A DNA stretch of 64,000 nucleotides from Ceratorhiza oryzae-sativae (GCA_030998015.1 JARWMV010000235.1:496001-560000), one strand, 5' to 3'; positions 47,487-60,046 are shown, counted from the stretch's first letter. The notes: a model not told the origin generated them from the letters alone. Made by a program: numbers and translations.

Positions 47487-49011
47487 ATGCCTGAATCGAA
47501 AATTGGTGGCGAGTATGGTGAAATTCGTGCGGAAATCGACATTGAGGCCTTGAACAAATACCTTGAGCAATATGCAAAGGAGGTGAAAGTTCCTGTCGAG
47601 GTCAAACAATTTAAAGTAAGCCCATGTTTTTCGCCCACGGTTAATCCTGTTGACGTTTTTCGATAGTATGGGCAGGTACGAGATTTGGTCAATTACCCCT
47701 ACCTTTGCTCATGAGTAGCCAATCAGTCCAATCCAACCTACTTTCTTACGGACGCGAAGTAAGTCGTCGAAACAATATGATTATAGAATTTTCAAACCCG
47801 TAACACATCAGTAAAACTCGCTTTGTGATGCGCAAGAAGCCGGCTGGCCGTCTGTTATCAGCTACCGCACATGCCATCGAGCGGGAATACAAAATCCTCC
47901 GTGCGATTTATAACCACAACACTCGTACAAAAACACCAAACCCTATTCCTATTCCTCAGCCGATAGTTCTATGCGAGGATTCTAGCGTTATCGGCACTCC
48001 GTTCTACGTCATGGAATTTCTAGAGGGGAGGATATTCACGGACCCCCGAATGGTTCAGATCCCGCAAGAAGAGAGGAGACAATGGTAAGCGATTCCAAAA
48101 TTTCTGGTTCAAAACAAAGCCGTAACCTTTTGCGCAGTTGGCTATCGGCAGTCAGGTCGCTTGCTGCGCTGTCATCGCTTGTCCCATCCGAGGTGGGACT
48201 TGATGACTTCGGCCCACATACTCCTTACTTCCCACGACAAATCAAATCACTGTCCAGGTACATTAATCCTGTTATCTCATCTATTGGCTGAATCTAACGT
48301 GTTCATAGGGTATCTCAAGCGCAGGCACAAGCAATTGACGTCGAAACCAATGTTCCCGTTGGACCTATCCCCAACTTTGACGAACTCATTGCGTGGTACA
48401 AGAGTCATCTCCCTGATGAAAGGAAAACTGGGCTTAGAATTGTTCACGGCGACTACAAAATTGACAATCTGATTTTCCATCCGACAGAACCTCGAGTTAT
48501 CGGCATCTTGGATTGGGAACTGTGTACACTGGGCAGCCCTGTGAGTGCCTAAAACGTTCTCCTCACCTCCAAATATTCACATAGGCTGTACAGTTTGCGA
48601 TCTCGCAAATCTCTTGATGCCCTTCCACGTCACGTCAAAGGATGTACCCCCGCCCGATGCAATCACAGGATTCAAAGACCTGCCACCGTCCGAAGTCCCG
48701 TGCACGCTCGAAGAGCTTGAAAGGGCATTTTGTACCGACTTTGGAGTTCCGTACCCCATCCCTGAGATGGTATATGCCAATAGCTGGATGTTTTTCCGAC
48801 TAGCAATCATCTTACAAGGTAGGCACATGCTCGGTCTGGTTGCGTATGAGTGGGCTCTCAGCCTTTGTTAGGCATAGCCGCACGGTATGCTCGACGACAA
48901 GCCTCGTCTGCCAATGCAAAGGCTCAAGGCTCACGATTCCCCATGCTCGGACGTATGGCTAAAGAGTTGATGAAGGAAGGAGAAAAATCACGTGTCACTG
49001 CAAGGCTTTAA
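47487..49011 (+). CDS. APH-type phosphotransferase (ACAD10/11 N-terminal-like)
   Basis: Aminoglycoside-phosphotransferase-fold kinase, closest in sequence style to the kinase half of ACAD10/ACAD11. The start at 47487 (MPESKIGGEYGEIRAEID) is the first ATG of the conserved frame. The substrate and nucleotide loop is KKPAGRLLSATAHAIEREY, then GTPFYVMEFLEGRIFTDP. The catalytic loop is VHGDYKIDNLIFHP (about 48445-48485) and the metal-binding motif ILDWELCTLGSPLCDLANLL. The last exons read YANSWMFFRLAIILQGIAARY and end SRVTARL. In animals the related kinase domain phosphorylates 4-hydroxy fatty acyl-CoA. The fungal protein stands alone without the dehydrogenase half, so its substrate is uncertain. 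About seven introns. Confidence 0.85.
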
Positions 49012-49205
49012 ATACGAATGATCTTAAATTGTTTGTTTGTATTCCATAGCGTGCGCTTCCGAATAGAATGACACCTGGTGTGATTAATATTATAGATGAC
49101 GTGGGGTAAAAGCAAGACTGGGTACAGTAATACGATCCAAGTCCTCCAGATGAGCATCGAGTAACCCTGAACAACCAAACAAAAACCTATTAGAGGGAGC
49201 TGTGG

Positions 49206-52200
49206 CTATGGCCACATGATGCTAGGAGGTCTACTCGAGGGTCGACTGGATGGCCGGCTTCCGGGTCGGCTGGCTGGTCGGCTGGATGGCCGACTGGATG
49301 GTCGACTGCGACTATGCGTCCTGCTCTGGCTCCCAGATCGGCTCTCTGGCGTGAACATAACATGCGCGGCCCTTCCTCTCTCCCTTCCCCTCTCTTCCCT
49401 AATCTCGGCAGTCCCATTCACAGCATCAGCATAGGCCGGCGGCGTCTCCCCACTCGTGCTCTCCTCCCCGCTCACGAGTCTCGCAAACTGCAGACTTCGA
49501 TCAACGAGCGCCGTTATCCTCTCTGAAGACTCCGCCAAACGTCCCGCTTGCGGCCGTTCCCTCTCTACAGCCACAGGCACACCAGCCCTCCCAGGTCGAC
49601 TCGGAGTTCGAGTATCCGCTCCGAATCCGCTCATCATTCGGTCTGGGGCACTCGCGTTTGGCCCACTGCTCGTTCTCCCCAACCCAGCTCCAAAGTCTGC
49701 GGCCGGTACGCTGAACGGTCCAGGCCCGAGTCCCTGAACCGGCAGTGTCGACATCGCGTTGTGAATAGTCGCAGACGTTTGGACGCGATTCTGTCTTTCG
49801 GCCTTGGAATGATCGCATGTGCAGGCACCAGGTATCGGCCCAGCACCAGATCGTTGGTTTTGGGAAGGGGAACTGTGAGAGTACGGTGGGAGGGCAGTGT
49901 ACTCCGGATTGCACTTGCACTGTTTCGGCCCAAGTACTTAGACTCAAACTCGGAATGCAAATAACGCAAATGCAAGCTCACCGAAAGCAAGTGGATCGGC
50001 GTTTCGATGATAATGTCAAACTGCTTCCTCTTTTCCTTCTCCTTGTCGTCTTCCACCAAACGATCAACCCGAACTATGATCTTGATCCCGTGCGAAATCG
50101 TGACGTTGCTCTTTGAATGCTTGCACGTAAAATGCACTGGGCTGGAGCACGTTGGCAGAGGTGCTTGAAGCTGTATTACACAAATGCGACTTCAGCCGCT
50201 TGTCTCGATTTATCGATCTAAACTTACCTGCAAAGTCCAGGGCCCACTCGGGTTCCACAAACTCACGAGCTGCTCGTCGTCGTCTCCATTCCCTCGTTCA
50301 ACCAACTCTAATACTGGTGAATCCTGTGCGTCTCCCTCGTCGAGGATCGGTAATAGCGGCAAACGAAGGCCCTTTTCGTGGTGGTGTTTCGGGGAACCAT
50401 GGGGGTGCTTGAGAGACATGAGTTCGTATCGTCGGATGGGGTCGTGTCGTGCAACGCGCCGACCGTGGGCATAGTAATCTATCTTCTCTGTGCAAGGCAA
50501 GTTACATGAGTCGATGCTATGACCATTAAGGCTGATGTGACAAACCTTCTAGCATAACTGTGATTCGATAGACCCTGACTTTGGCTAATGGCATCATAAC
50601 AAGTTGAACTGGCACCACACCCCCAATAGGGAAACTCTTTCCAGAAATGTTGATCAAGTATCTGTGACGCCAATGTGAATCAAACAACTCCGGGTCGTAA
50701 AAGGTGCCAGAAACTCACCGTAGCTGCTCATCCCACTGGCGCTCGACTATAATGTTTTCCGTTTCTTCCATATCGTCCTCTCCAGGGGCGCTAATTAGCG
50801 TGAGCTCCGAGTGTGCAACGAGTTTAGGGACAAACGCCCCAGTCCTATGCACAACGGCTTTAAGCCTATAGGTGATCGACCCGAAATCGCAGCGCAGACT
50901 TGGAGGCGTGTTTGACGGGATAGCAAACGAAATGGGATAGTTGTACGTTCCTGCAAGAAAGGGTTGAGGTGCATACACCCAGTGTAAAACTAGAAACCCA
51001 CCCTTTCGGAACTCTTGCCACATGCCACTATCGGCATGGACTTCATTCCCATGTCCACCCTCGAGGTCTAACCCCAAACTGGCACTGATTTTTTCCAACG
51101 CCGTCTTCTGCCTCTCCTTTGGCCGTCCACGAGTTCCTTCGTCCTTTAGATCTTTAGCATCTCCGCCCCTCTCTCGTTCATGCTGCCTCTCGACCGCCAG
51201 ATCTCTTCCACTTTCCTCAGGTATCTGATTCTGGCCTCCCGCCTCTATCTTCCCGATCGATCGGGGGCCTACGCTCGCCCGGGACTTGCTCCGCACGCGA
51301 TCCGTCATCTCGGTGATCTCGTGACCGATCTCATGCAACACACTGGAAACGGCAGACAGGCTAAACCGAGAGCCCTGCCGACCCCGGACGCGGGATTCGG
51401 AGCGCTCGCGGTCGCGAGCGGGAGACGAAGCGGCAGGCGATTCGGGGCACTGAGGGCGGAATGTGGATCGGCCTGGGCTCGAGTGTTGGGTATTTAGGCT
51501 GGGGGAGGACGTTTGGAGCGCTGGGCGGGGTGGGGCAGGTGAAGGGGATGGTCTGTTTGTCGAAGCGCCAGGACGTAGGGCAGGCGAGTGCGAGACGTTC
51601 GACCTCGATATGGATCGCTGACGTTCGGTTAGAAGCGGCGAATGGAGCACGTCATTTTGCGGTAGGATTGTCGCCGGGCTTTCCAGGAAGGATACGGAAG
51701 ACTCGCGACGCGAAGCGGCTGGGCGCCTCAGAGCGTTCAGATGGTCTGCGTCTTCTTCGTCGCTCAGGTGCTCTGAGATATCCGGTTGAAAGGATCGAAC
51801 GCTTGCGTCAGACGATACATTGGTAGAAGGGAGTTGGGATTGCGGGGCAGACACCACTGTATGAGATGCGGCTGCTCGCGGGGCTGCTGTTTGAGGAGAG
51901 GTGAGGCCGTGCAAGGACACAGGACCTGGAAGATGAATTGAATTAGGCGATTTCAGGCACAATTATGCGTTAAGACGTACGAGAGGATGCGGGAGATTGG
52001 GTAGTTGCAATATCCGCTCGAAGCGCATTTCTCAGTTCCTGCAAGGTCTGGCGTGGAGATCCAGGTGCGCTCGATTGGTCACCGACCCGCGGAGTGTAAG
52101 GAGGGGTCAGAATCGAAGGATACTCGTTGTGCTCGACAAAATGACGTTGAAAATTCTGCTGATCCACGCTTATTCGGCGCCCACGGATCGTTCCTTGATT

Positions 52201-52686
52201 GTGTCGAGCAGCATCGTCCTCATCGTCATCTTCGTCATCAGATAGCGCAGCTTCGTCATCTGCTTCGTGGTCTAGCGCCACACCTGGGCCGAGCGACATG
52301 GCTCTCCTCGCGGAGTTTGAAGGTGCGGCATCCGTTTCGTGGCCTGCTCGAAAGAATACTGTCGAGGCGGACAATATGCTGATATCCTCAGTAACTTCTG
52401 CTCGATGAGCTCCAATGCCTGGATCCATTGTGAGTGCTATCGGCCGAAAGAGAGGTATGGCAAGCGACGCACCTTCTGGCCACTCGGTCTTTGCTCTCCC
52501 CTCGAGCGTAATGCTAATACTACGGATTTTGGTCGCTTTGGCGAGTTTGAGTGTGAGTATACCCCTCACCATGGCCGGTGAGGTGTCTGGCGGGGCCGCA
52601 TTTCGCCTCCTCGCCACTGTGCGATCTGAGCCACGCAAGAAGACAACAGGTTCGGCGAGTCGAATTTCGAGGGACGTGCCAGGCAT
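49206..52686 (-). CDS. Arrestin-like trafficking adaptor (ART family) with PPxY motif and SRP-repeat tail
   Basis: Start at 52686: MPGTSLEIRLAEPVVFLRG begins a typical arrestin-N fold, continued by VRGILTLKLAKATKIRSISI and a late block with the sandwich strands FRKGGFLVLHWVYAPQPFL, GTYNYPISFAIPSNTPPSLR and FGSITYRLKAVV. The arrestin-C half follows in small exons (LINISGKSFPIGGVVPVQLV; KVRVYRITVMLEEKIDYYAHG). A long low-complexity insert, acidic then Ser/Pro/Arg-rich (about 51040-52260), splits the arrestin-N part. Near the C terminus SGETPPAYADAV carries PPAY, the WW-domain ligand used by such adaptors to recruit the ubiquitin ligase Rsp5/NEDD4. The protein ends in an SRPSSRP-type repeat. Expected role: ubiquitin-dependent endocytosis of plasma-membrane transporters. 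The Rsp5 link is inferred from the motif. Confidence 0.85.
49216..49330. repeat. Short tandem repeat encoding SRPSSRP tail of the arrestin-like protein
   Basis: Imperfect repeats of a 12-bp unit of the type GGCTGGATGGCC/GACTGGATGGTC. In the minus-strand frame they read SR-P-[SG]-SRP over about 25 residues. Confidence 0.75.
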
Positions 52687-55600
52687 GTTGAGGGGGGGGA
52701 GTACTGCTCAAGCGCAGAGTTGCGACTTATTAATAAAATTCTAAACTTTCTCGCCGGTCCAGATCGTGGATAGCCGAAGAGTCAGAGTCGCCGATGAATG
52801 GAAATGGTTCCCCCGCACACCACAGGCATGCTCCCGCGCACGTGCCAAATATAGCCGAACCCACCTCCATGGCCGCGTAGTGGATTGGAATTTTGTGCGT
52901 GAAAAATGTTGTCCGGACCATAAACATACCCACACCTTTCCAATTCCCCACCATTTCTCCCCGAAACTATGCATTTTATAGTCCATGGAAGAGCATGTGG
53001 CATGTGGGCCGGGCGCCAGGCTCCTAAATTGCACCCTTGTCAATCAGAACAATGCTCGGCACACTCGGGATTTCGGAATGATCTGGATCCCGGTCCGAAC
53101 AGGAAGTGCACGAGATCCAAGGCATTAGATGTATCCCGGAAGCCCACGGCCCCCTCGGGAAAAGTGGCCGCGAGTGTGCGGATATCGCACTCTGGGGTTG
53201 CCTCTATGGTCGAGATGCGGCTTGCACAGCACTGCACGACCCTTATATTCTCGACGCATCCGGCTAGCCTTTACGTTCAAGCAGCAACCCACTATAACCC
53301 ATCAACGTCCGGGGCGACATGTCGTCATGCATAAAGTTCACTATCAAGTGCCGGCTCGAAAACATCTTACTGAACTCTTACACTGCTTTCACAGAAGGTT
53401 CGATTGATTTGCCTCGATCATCAGGCGTTGATGAATGATTTGTCCTTGGTGTGCTTGGGTAAGAAGTCAGAACCGACAGTAACTTGATAGATGCTGAAGT
53501 AGGGTACAATCAGTATCAGGTAAGACATGTAAGGAACTGGTAGCAAACTTTGGTAGGAATGTCACGTGATGTAAAAGATTATTATTACCATTTTTGGTAC
53601 ATTCGTTCTATTGTATGGAAAATAGAAACACGTTACATGAGCAAAGTCAAAGCACGTATAGAAAGGCAGGGCCTGGAACGATAAAAGTAAGGTATAGGTG
53701 GGAACAAGCAGGGACCTGAGGCTACGAAATGAGAGGTACGGACGGCGCTAGTGGCGCGGATAGACAGTAGATTACTTGGAGAAGGCAGACGAGGCAAAGA
53801 GGAAATTGGCCACGGCTGTAAGGCCTGGCTCTCATGTGATGTAAGATACATCCATTTTGGGAGAACAACCAAAGACGGCAGTCAGGCCAAAGGTACATGA
53901 TCGAATTATTGACAATACACAAACATGACCAGTCAGAGTCTCAAGACACATTACCTTTAGTCAAAAACCTATAGTAATTTGCATGTTTTGGTAAATTACG
54001 TGTCAGGAACTAGGGTACGGTAAATAATTCATTTGGAGTTATTTACTATGTATATATGAATGTTTGTATACAACATGGTATGCAAGCCTGTAAGAGTACT
54101 GTCGAGTCGTGCATGACATAAACATTTTATCGAGCAAACACTAGAAGTTGCACAGTACATCCAGTAGCAAGTTATCCAGTTGTGCTGAATTGGTCTCCGA
54201 AGAGCCAACGACGCTTCGGGCCGCAGGTTTTGATCTTCTCCATGCTCAACTACCCCAGGAACTGGGTCGTCGCTAATTAAGTCACGCAACAAGCCCTCTC
54301 GCAAATCAACCCCCTCGGTCAAGTACTTTTAAACTATTCATCCGACCCATGAAGTGCTGGTATAATCTCATCAAAGCCTGCCTCGGCCTCCCACGTATCC
54401 AGGCCTTCTTGCGAAGCGTTGGGCTCGGCATCGGATAATCTCTCCCTAGACAGTTTCAGAGTTGGTTCTCCAGCTTGCTTAAGATTGCCGGATAGCTCAC
54501 GGAAACACACAGCGGGGCGCATGTAGCTGTGTTTGGCGCCCTATAAGCAATATATATGCTTAACTCTCTTTGTTGCTGGTTGTAATTATAATCTACTCAT
54601 GTTTCGTTGACAGTGTTCGTGTTGTTTGATCTGAGTCATAAAAATAGTAGTGCTCGCTTTTGCCTGCGCGATCCGGAGATTGTAGCTTTGTAAACTTGGA
54701 GACCGTCTGCTTCTCAGCCATAGAGTTCGGGACGAACAAATATAACTCGATGGCAAGATAGCTCAGCACGCAAGCATCGAGGTGGCGAGAAAGGCTAGCC
54801 CAGTATTCAAGAGCAGTCGCCGATTGGAGATATCGGTCAAATTGGATCTTTGTCGAACGTATGCTTCGAACTCGGTTCGAAACTCATCAAAAACGGTTAA
54901 AGGACCCCTGAACCGATCCTGTGTCCCCAATTCATTCATCATCGACTACGAAACCTTGAAACGGGTAGGCAAACACGAGGGGCTGGGACTTTGGTGGTAG
55001 CTGTGAGAAGAGGTCGCAGCGTTTGTAGCTCACGTTGAATGTCAGGCGGGGGTCGCCATAGTGTCGGAGGAAGCGGAATGTAGTTACGGGAGTATTTTAC
55101 GCAGCGCATATACGAAGAGCTTTTGAGTGGCCGAGCAGCTACGAAGGACCGACAACCGGGCAGTCGATACCAGCCATCTAATGAAGACGAACTGCTGGGC
55201 CGGCGTAATTAAAAACACGTTTATTTACCATGTTTTTATATGTATGTAAATGTCCGGCATGTAACCAATTGGTCCTTACCGTACCCTATCAGGAACCTGA
55301 GAGGATGTATGTCCATGTACACTAGCCCCCAAGGCATTTATCGAACAAGCCAAGTCTCGGACCCGCTTTGCCAAGCAGGACGGGTCCTTTGTCCGCTTTA
55401 CTGGCGGCTCCGAGCGTGTCTTTCAAGGGATTCGAAGCGTCGGAACGGGATACCACATCACTCATCACGGCCAGTGCCTTAAATCCAAGAGTCTTGGCTA
55501 CTCTGACTGGCAAACTTTCAGTGTAAATCTGAGCTAGCAACAGGCGCCAAGTTAATTTTCTAGCCGGTCACACTAGCACTAAGAAGAAATCAAATAGATT

Positions 55601-56994
55601 TGCGCGCGCCTGAAGCCAGCAATAGCGCAAATTGGAACTCATCTGGCTGAAAAAAACAGCCGTTTGGTCATTGGGTTTCGAGGCGGCATATTTGAAGGGA
55701 GCGGAGGCAGCAGGAAAGGGAGGGTGGAAATGAACAACTGGACACGGGTTCGAACGAACGACAATTGGGTCACAATTGGCCCGCGCAACGAACTGGGATT
55801 ACAACCCGTGAAGGCAACTAGTCACATCTAGTACGCCTCGTGGGCAACAAGCTTGCTAATCGTTGGATAGAGATATGCCCAACATCCTTTTGCGAAACAC
55901 ACGCGCATGACTATCTGGTTTTAGTGTTCGGCTCAAATTTTCGGCTCGGGAACGACCTTCAATCAATATCTTTAGTTTCCTCTCAAGTTATTATAACCTA
56001 CCTTCAGACATCATAACCTCAGCACAGACCACTTTACACCCATATTCGCTTGCGTGTCTGATCATAACATGTTGTTCACGGGAGCGAGTACTTAAGTGAG
56101 CAATGTATTGAAATAGATCGAAGCAACGGGCCCATGGTGCCCCTCCGAACGCGTCCAGTGACCAACGTGTGTACTCCTCGCCAACTATCGAGTGACTCTC
56201 CGCTTTAGGCTTCATGCTGCACGAGTCAAAGTGACGGTGGTCATAGCAATTGATAATACATTACTAGGGGATTGTTCGAGGCCAACGCGTTGGATCTCCG
56301 CAGCGCTGATCAAATTCTATTTTTATGAAAAGAGGCAGATTGTCGGATTTTCAGTATACTTGACCCCCACATCTTCCAGATGGTTCTAATTCTAGGCACA
56401 TTTGGAACTATCGGTGCGCATGACCAGCATCAAAATTTCAACAGAATGAATTGATCGGCAGCACGGATGTATCATCCAGGTTCAGAGCGCCAGAATACAG
56501 GAATAGTTTGACAGCGGAACTAGTTAAATTGTATGGGTTCTAGGCCTGTTCGGTTCTCCATCGGGTGTTGTTCATGGTGAACCTCGACGTCAGCCGGTTT
56601 TTTTACTGCTGCCAGCAGGGTCGGATACACTTTAAATCTTCAACGCCGTCCCTTTTGAGTATGTATATCCACGACACAACCTGTTCTACGCAGTGGATGT
56701 CTTTCGGGGATGTCACCCATCCGATCAATATTGGGCGTTCAAAGACAGGTTGATAGGGTTCCCGACATGTTAACGTCACTTGTTACTAATTTTTGAACAA
56801 AGGCGTTTGTAATACGTTGAGTCTGTTCCTGGGCCACACCATGTGAACGCGGGAAAGTCTCCAAGTGGAAAGGTATACACTCTGGGTACATTTAAGTATT
56901 CGTTGCATCGACTCACAATCCTCAGGTCTCTTGTCTTTGCCTCTGCCTTCAACCGCATTTCGCGCCTTTCACTCTCTTTGCCAATCCAGTCCTT
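52687..56994. other. 4.3-kb region without a recognisable gene
   Basis: Upstream of the arrestin gene lies a G/C run (52691-52699) and an AT-rich TTATTAATAA at 52727-52736 that could serve as its core promoter. Beyond that I find only short frames (up to about 120 codons) with no recognisable domain, signal peptide plus cysteine pattern, or matching exons. No tRNA cloverleaf, terminal repeat or transposase remnant could be identified. It may hold lineage-specific genes or decayed sequence. Confidence 0.4.
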
Positions 56995-57990
56995 ATGTCT
57001 CAATTGTCCATCCCGACGTCCAACTTATCTCAAGTCCGCCTGCAGGGCGAGAAAACCGGAGACTTCAACTCCGTCATGTTGACACCACCGACTCGCAGGT
57101 TAGAATGCCTCTACATTGTTTGGTGACCCAGCTAACGAAAATGTCCAGCCTGCCTTTCCGGTGTATCATCGTAAACTAGCCAATCCGGCGCCTCTCGGGC
57201 TATTTGCGTTTGCGTCCACCACGCTCATCCTCTCCCTTTACAATTTCGGAGCACGTGGCATCACCAAGGTAAGACTCTTCGACGTGTAACGGAACGAAGC
57301 TTTGAACGATCTCGATTAGCCCAACGCCATACTTGGCATGGCACTCGGCGTTGGAGGACTGTGCCAGCTTCTCGCTGGAATGTGGGAATTCGCGTCTGGA
57401 AACACGTTTGGTGCAACTGGTCAGTCCTCGAGCTCGTTCGTCGCTTTGGCGCAACTCACGCGAGTGCCACTAGCATTCACGATGTATGGCTTTCTGGTTC
57501 TCTTTCGGTGCTATCTTCTGGCCGGGCTCTGGGATCATAGACGCATATTCGGGTGATGCCCAGAGCCAGCTTACGAGTGCGCTTGGGATCTACGTGAGTG
57601 ACAGAGCGTTTGTCATTCGACCTACCGGCTGACGATTGGGCTCTCGGTCTAGTTGACCACCTGGACGATCGTCACTGTGCTCTTCTTCTTTGCACTCCTC
57701 CGCTCCTCGGTCGCCCTGGTCAGCGTCTTTTTCATGCTCATCCTTACCTTTTTGGCCCTGGCGATAGGAAAACTTGCAGAGAGTGGTAAGTCGTATCCAA
57801 AATCTGGTTTGGAAACACGCAAGCTGACAGGGGCGGCGGCTTTGAAGCGACTGCTGACAAGGCCGGCGGCATCCTCGGAATCATAACCGCTATACTCGCG
57901 TTCTACACTGGTTCGGCTGGGCTGTACACCCCTGATGCCACCTACTTTTCGCTCCCTGTTGGACCTCTGCCTCAGAGGAGCGCGGTCTAG
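56995..57990 (+). CDS. GPR1/FUN34/YaaH (AceTr) family acetate/ammonium transporter, frame-broken
   Basis: The family signature NPAPLGLF is present at about 57180, preceded by PAFPVYHRKLA. Six membrane segments are readable: FAFASTTLILSLYNFG, ILGMALGVGGLCQLLAGMWEF, FWFSFGAIFWPGSGIIDAY, TTWTIVTVLFFFALL, SVFFMLILTFLALAIG and GILGIITAILAFYTGSAGLY. The C terminus is PVGPLPQRSAV. The start at 56995 gives MSQLSIPTSNLSQVRLQ. Introns are about 57420-57473 (54 nt), one before TTW, and others. Three frame breaks are needed: at GGG 57045-57047 (one G short), at GGC 57488-57490 (two bases short of GGCGCT) and at GGG 57831-57833 (one G short). With them all conserved segments line up. Members carry acetate or ammonium; the substrate here is not determined. 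Either a recent pseudogene or sequence error. Confidence 0.8.
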
Positions 57991-59268
57991 GGCGCATACA
58001 TGAATGTCCTGAAAGACGTTTGCTTGCGCGTGTTGTATTCTGGTCGCTTGTGCTGTTTTTTAAGTATTACTATCATGGGTTATTTGGGCGAAAAAAAAGA
58101 ACCGGACAGTGTGACGGCAAGTTTGATCAATACCAGTCACATATGGGGGGGGGGGAGTGCCAGGTAGGTTTCACGGAAATCAAACAGATGATGGGCTGGG
58201 AACACCTGATATGGTCGATCACAGAGAGTTGTATCTGGTCGTTGTCGATGCGTCTTTGCGAGGACAAACCTGATTGGTACGGCTCTTAAACCCTCCATCA
58301 TATACTTGACCGACCGCGCTCTTGGTCTGGTTCGACCAGAGAGGCCATTGGGAAGGACCTTCCGTATCTGCCTACCAGCGCACTCCCTTGAAGCGGTGGG
58401 CTCCTTCGAGCGCACGAGCATATTTTCCGGACCATGTAGAGTTGGATAATGAAGGCGTGGCTAGACGTAGGTACCACACCCGAAACCAGGCGAACTGGCA
58501 GAAGGTCGCGAGATGCACATTACCCTGGTGCTGGCGTAACCCACTTGCATTCGCGCCCGCCGATGTAGTAGGGTCAATGCTCATTCCAATCACGCCTTGA
58601 TCCATCGGCTCCCCCGCCTGTCCCCGACAGACGGCAACTACGCCGTTTCGCCGTCAGACAAGAACGATACCATGGCAAGCAGCAATAACCATGGTGTGGT
58701 TGTCCTGCAGATCACCACGCGCGCGCCACCGTCGATCCCGAATTCGATGCGACTGTGGGGGTCGTGATTAGGTAACGTAATCAGGTTCACGAGCCGAAAT
58801 GAATGACCTGTTATGGCAGTTATTAGAGGCTGTGGTATTAGGGTGCTACCGCTCGCATGGTCTGCGCTGGAGCCGAGAACGAGGTTTAAGCATGAATGGA
58901 TATGATCAATGTGAGGGGAAACTGTGCCCGGACGCAAGTGGCGAGGCCAAGTCGACCATCGTGCCTGTCATTGTCGGAGATGAACATATCCGCACTCCGC
59001 TAGCACACATCGACATTGTCCAAGACGGAACGAAAGATCGTACCGTCGGATTCTTGCCAAGCCAGAATCCGGGCCGCGCCACGTCAGTCGGTTCTGATCA
59101 GTCGAGACATACGTAAATGACTACAATTTGATTATACTGTTCGAGTACAGTCAACTAGGCAAACATTCATAAAGGTGTCCGTGAAAAAGTCCGATATCCA
59201 AACCAAGCCAATGCGTGAATGGTGAGTCCGTGACAAGGGTCATGAAAAGGTCCGTTGGGTTCATTTGG
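57991..59268. other. 1.3-kb intergenic region with poly(G) tract
   Basis: Contains a run of about 12 G at 58145-58156 and frames of 70-105 codons on both strands that I cannot assign. No supported gene. Confidence 0.4.
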
Positions 59269-59986
59269 TTAGTAGGTTCCGGGGATGACGGCGGGGCAGC
59301 CGGCGGTGTCCTTGTTGGTGGGGCATCAGCTTGTCTTGGCAGCAGCGGATGCAAGCGCGCTTGACGTCGGGCTCGACAATCTCGACGTAGATGGGGTAGC
59401 TAGAGAGAGAGAGTGGATGATGTCAGTACGAATGAATTCCGAGAGATCGACACACGACGTACCCCTCGCACACACTTCCACTTGGGTTTCCACGGCCCCA
59501 GCTCCGCCGTTGGATCGTACTGTCCTCCGCCGTCGTTGGAGTTGAGGTGAGACCAGCTGTTGATTCTTCCGGTCACTGGTGCGAGTGAGTGTTAGCTGTC
59601 CGTGTAGCGTGGCGCAGCGCAGATAAGACGTACGCTGCTTGTACTTCTTTCCGTTTTTGCCCGTCCCGGTCTTGTAAGCCACCCTGCTCCAAAAGTTGGC
59701 GGGAAGTTTTCCTTGGCCGCTTGCTGGGTTGGTGCAGAAGGACTGCATCTGGCCCCTCGACGACTCGGAGTCGCCAATGGTCGTCCCAGCCTTGCGGGGC
59801 ATGATCATACAGACTGCGGGCGGTGCGTGAGATGAAAAAGGCCAACCACTGGTCGGGGCGCTACTCACAGTCTGACGCGCTGTTGATCTTGACGGTGTAG
59901 GCCGCCTCGGCACGGGCCTCGATGAGCGGCGAGGCAAAGGCCGCAGAGGCCGCAGAGAGGGCGAGGACGACAGACGAGAACAACAT
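59269..59986 (-). CDS. Conserved small secreted protein, cysteine-containing; frame-broken
   Basis: Start at 59986: MLFSSVVLALSAASAAFA is a signal peptide, followed by SPLIEARAEAAYTVKINSAS. Later exons read CMIMPRKAGTTIGDSESSRG, MQSFCTNPA, KLPANFWSRVAYKTGTGKNG, LTGRINSWSHLNSNDGGGQYD, YVEIVEPDVKRACIRCC and CPTNKDTAGCPAVIPGTY. I know similar proteins from other basidiomycete genomes only as uncharacterised secreted proteins. Even cysteines suggest disulfides. Frame breaks: one base short near 59514 (GATCC for GATTCC), one in the CCCC run 59496-59499, and two near 59325-59333, all in short runs. The conserved stop is at 59269; the literal frame stops at 59261. A TATA box lies 61-67 bp upstream. 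No effector role can be claimed. Confidence 0.72.
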
Positions 59987-60046
59987 GGTGTAGACGACGC
60001 GAGAGAGAGAGGACAAGACCTGCTATTCCTGGGAGCACGAGCCCGG

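Noticed and set aside
49216..49434. Plus-strand repeat protein (GRLDGRLPGRLAG-like)
   Set aside because: It is the antisense reading of the SRP-repeat tail of the arrestin-like gene.
54730..54830. TAGCTCAG, resembling a tRNA D-arm start
   Set aside because: No matching anticodon or T-arm (GGTTCGA-type) at the right distance and no acceptor pairing.
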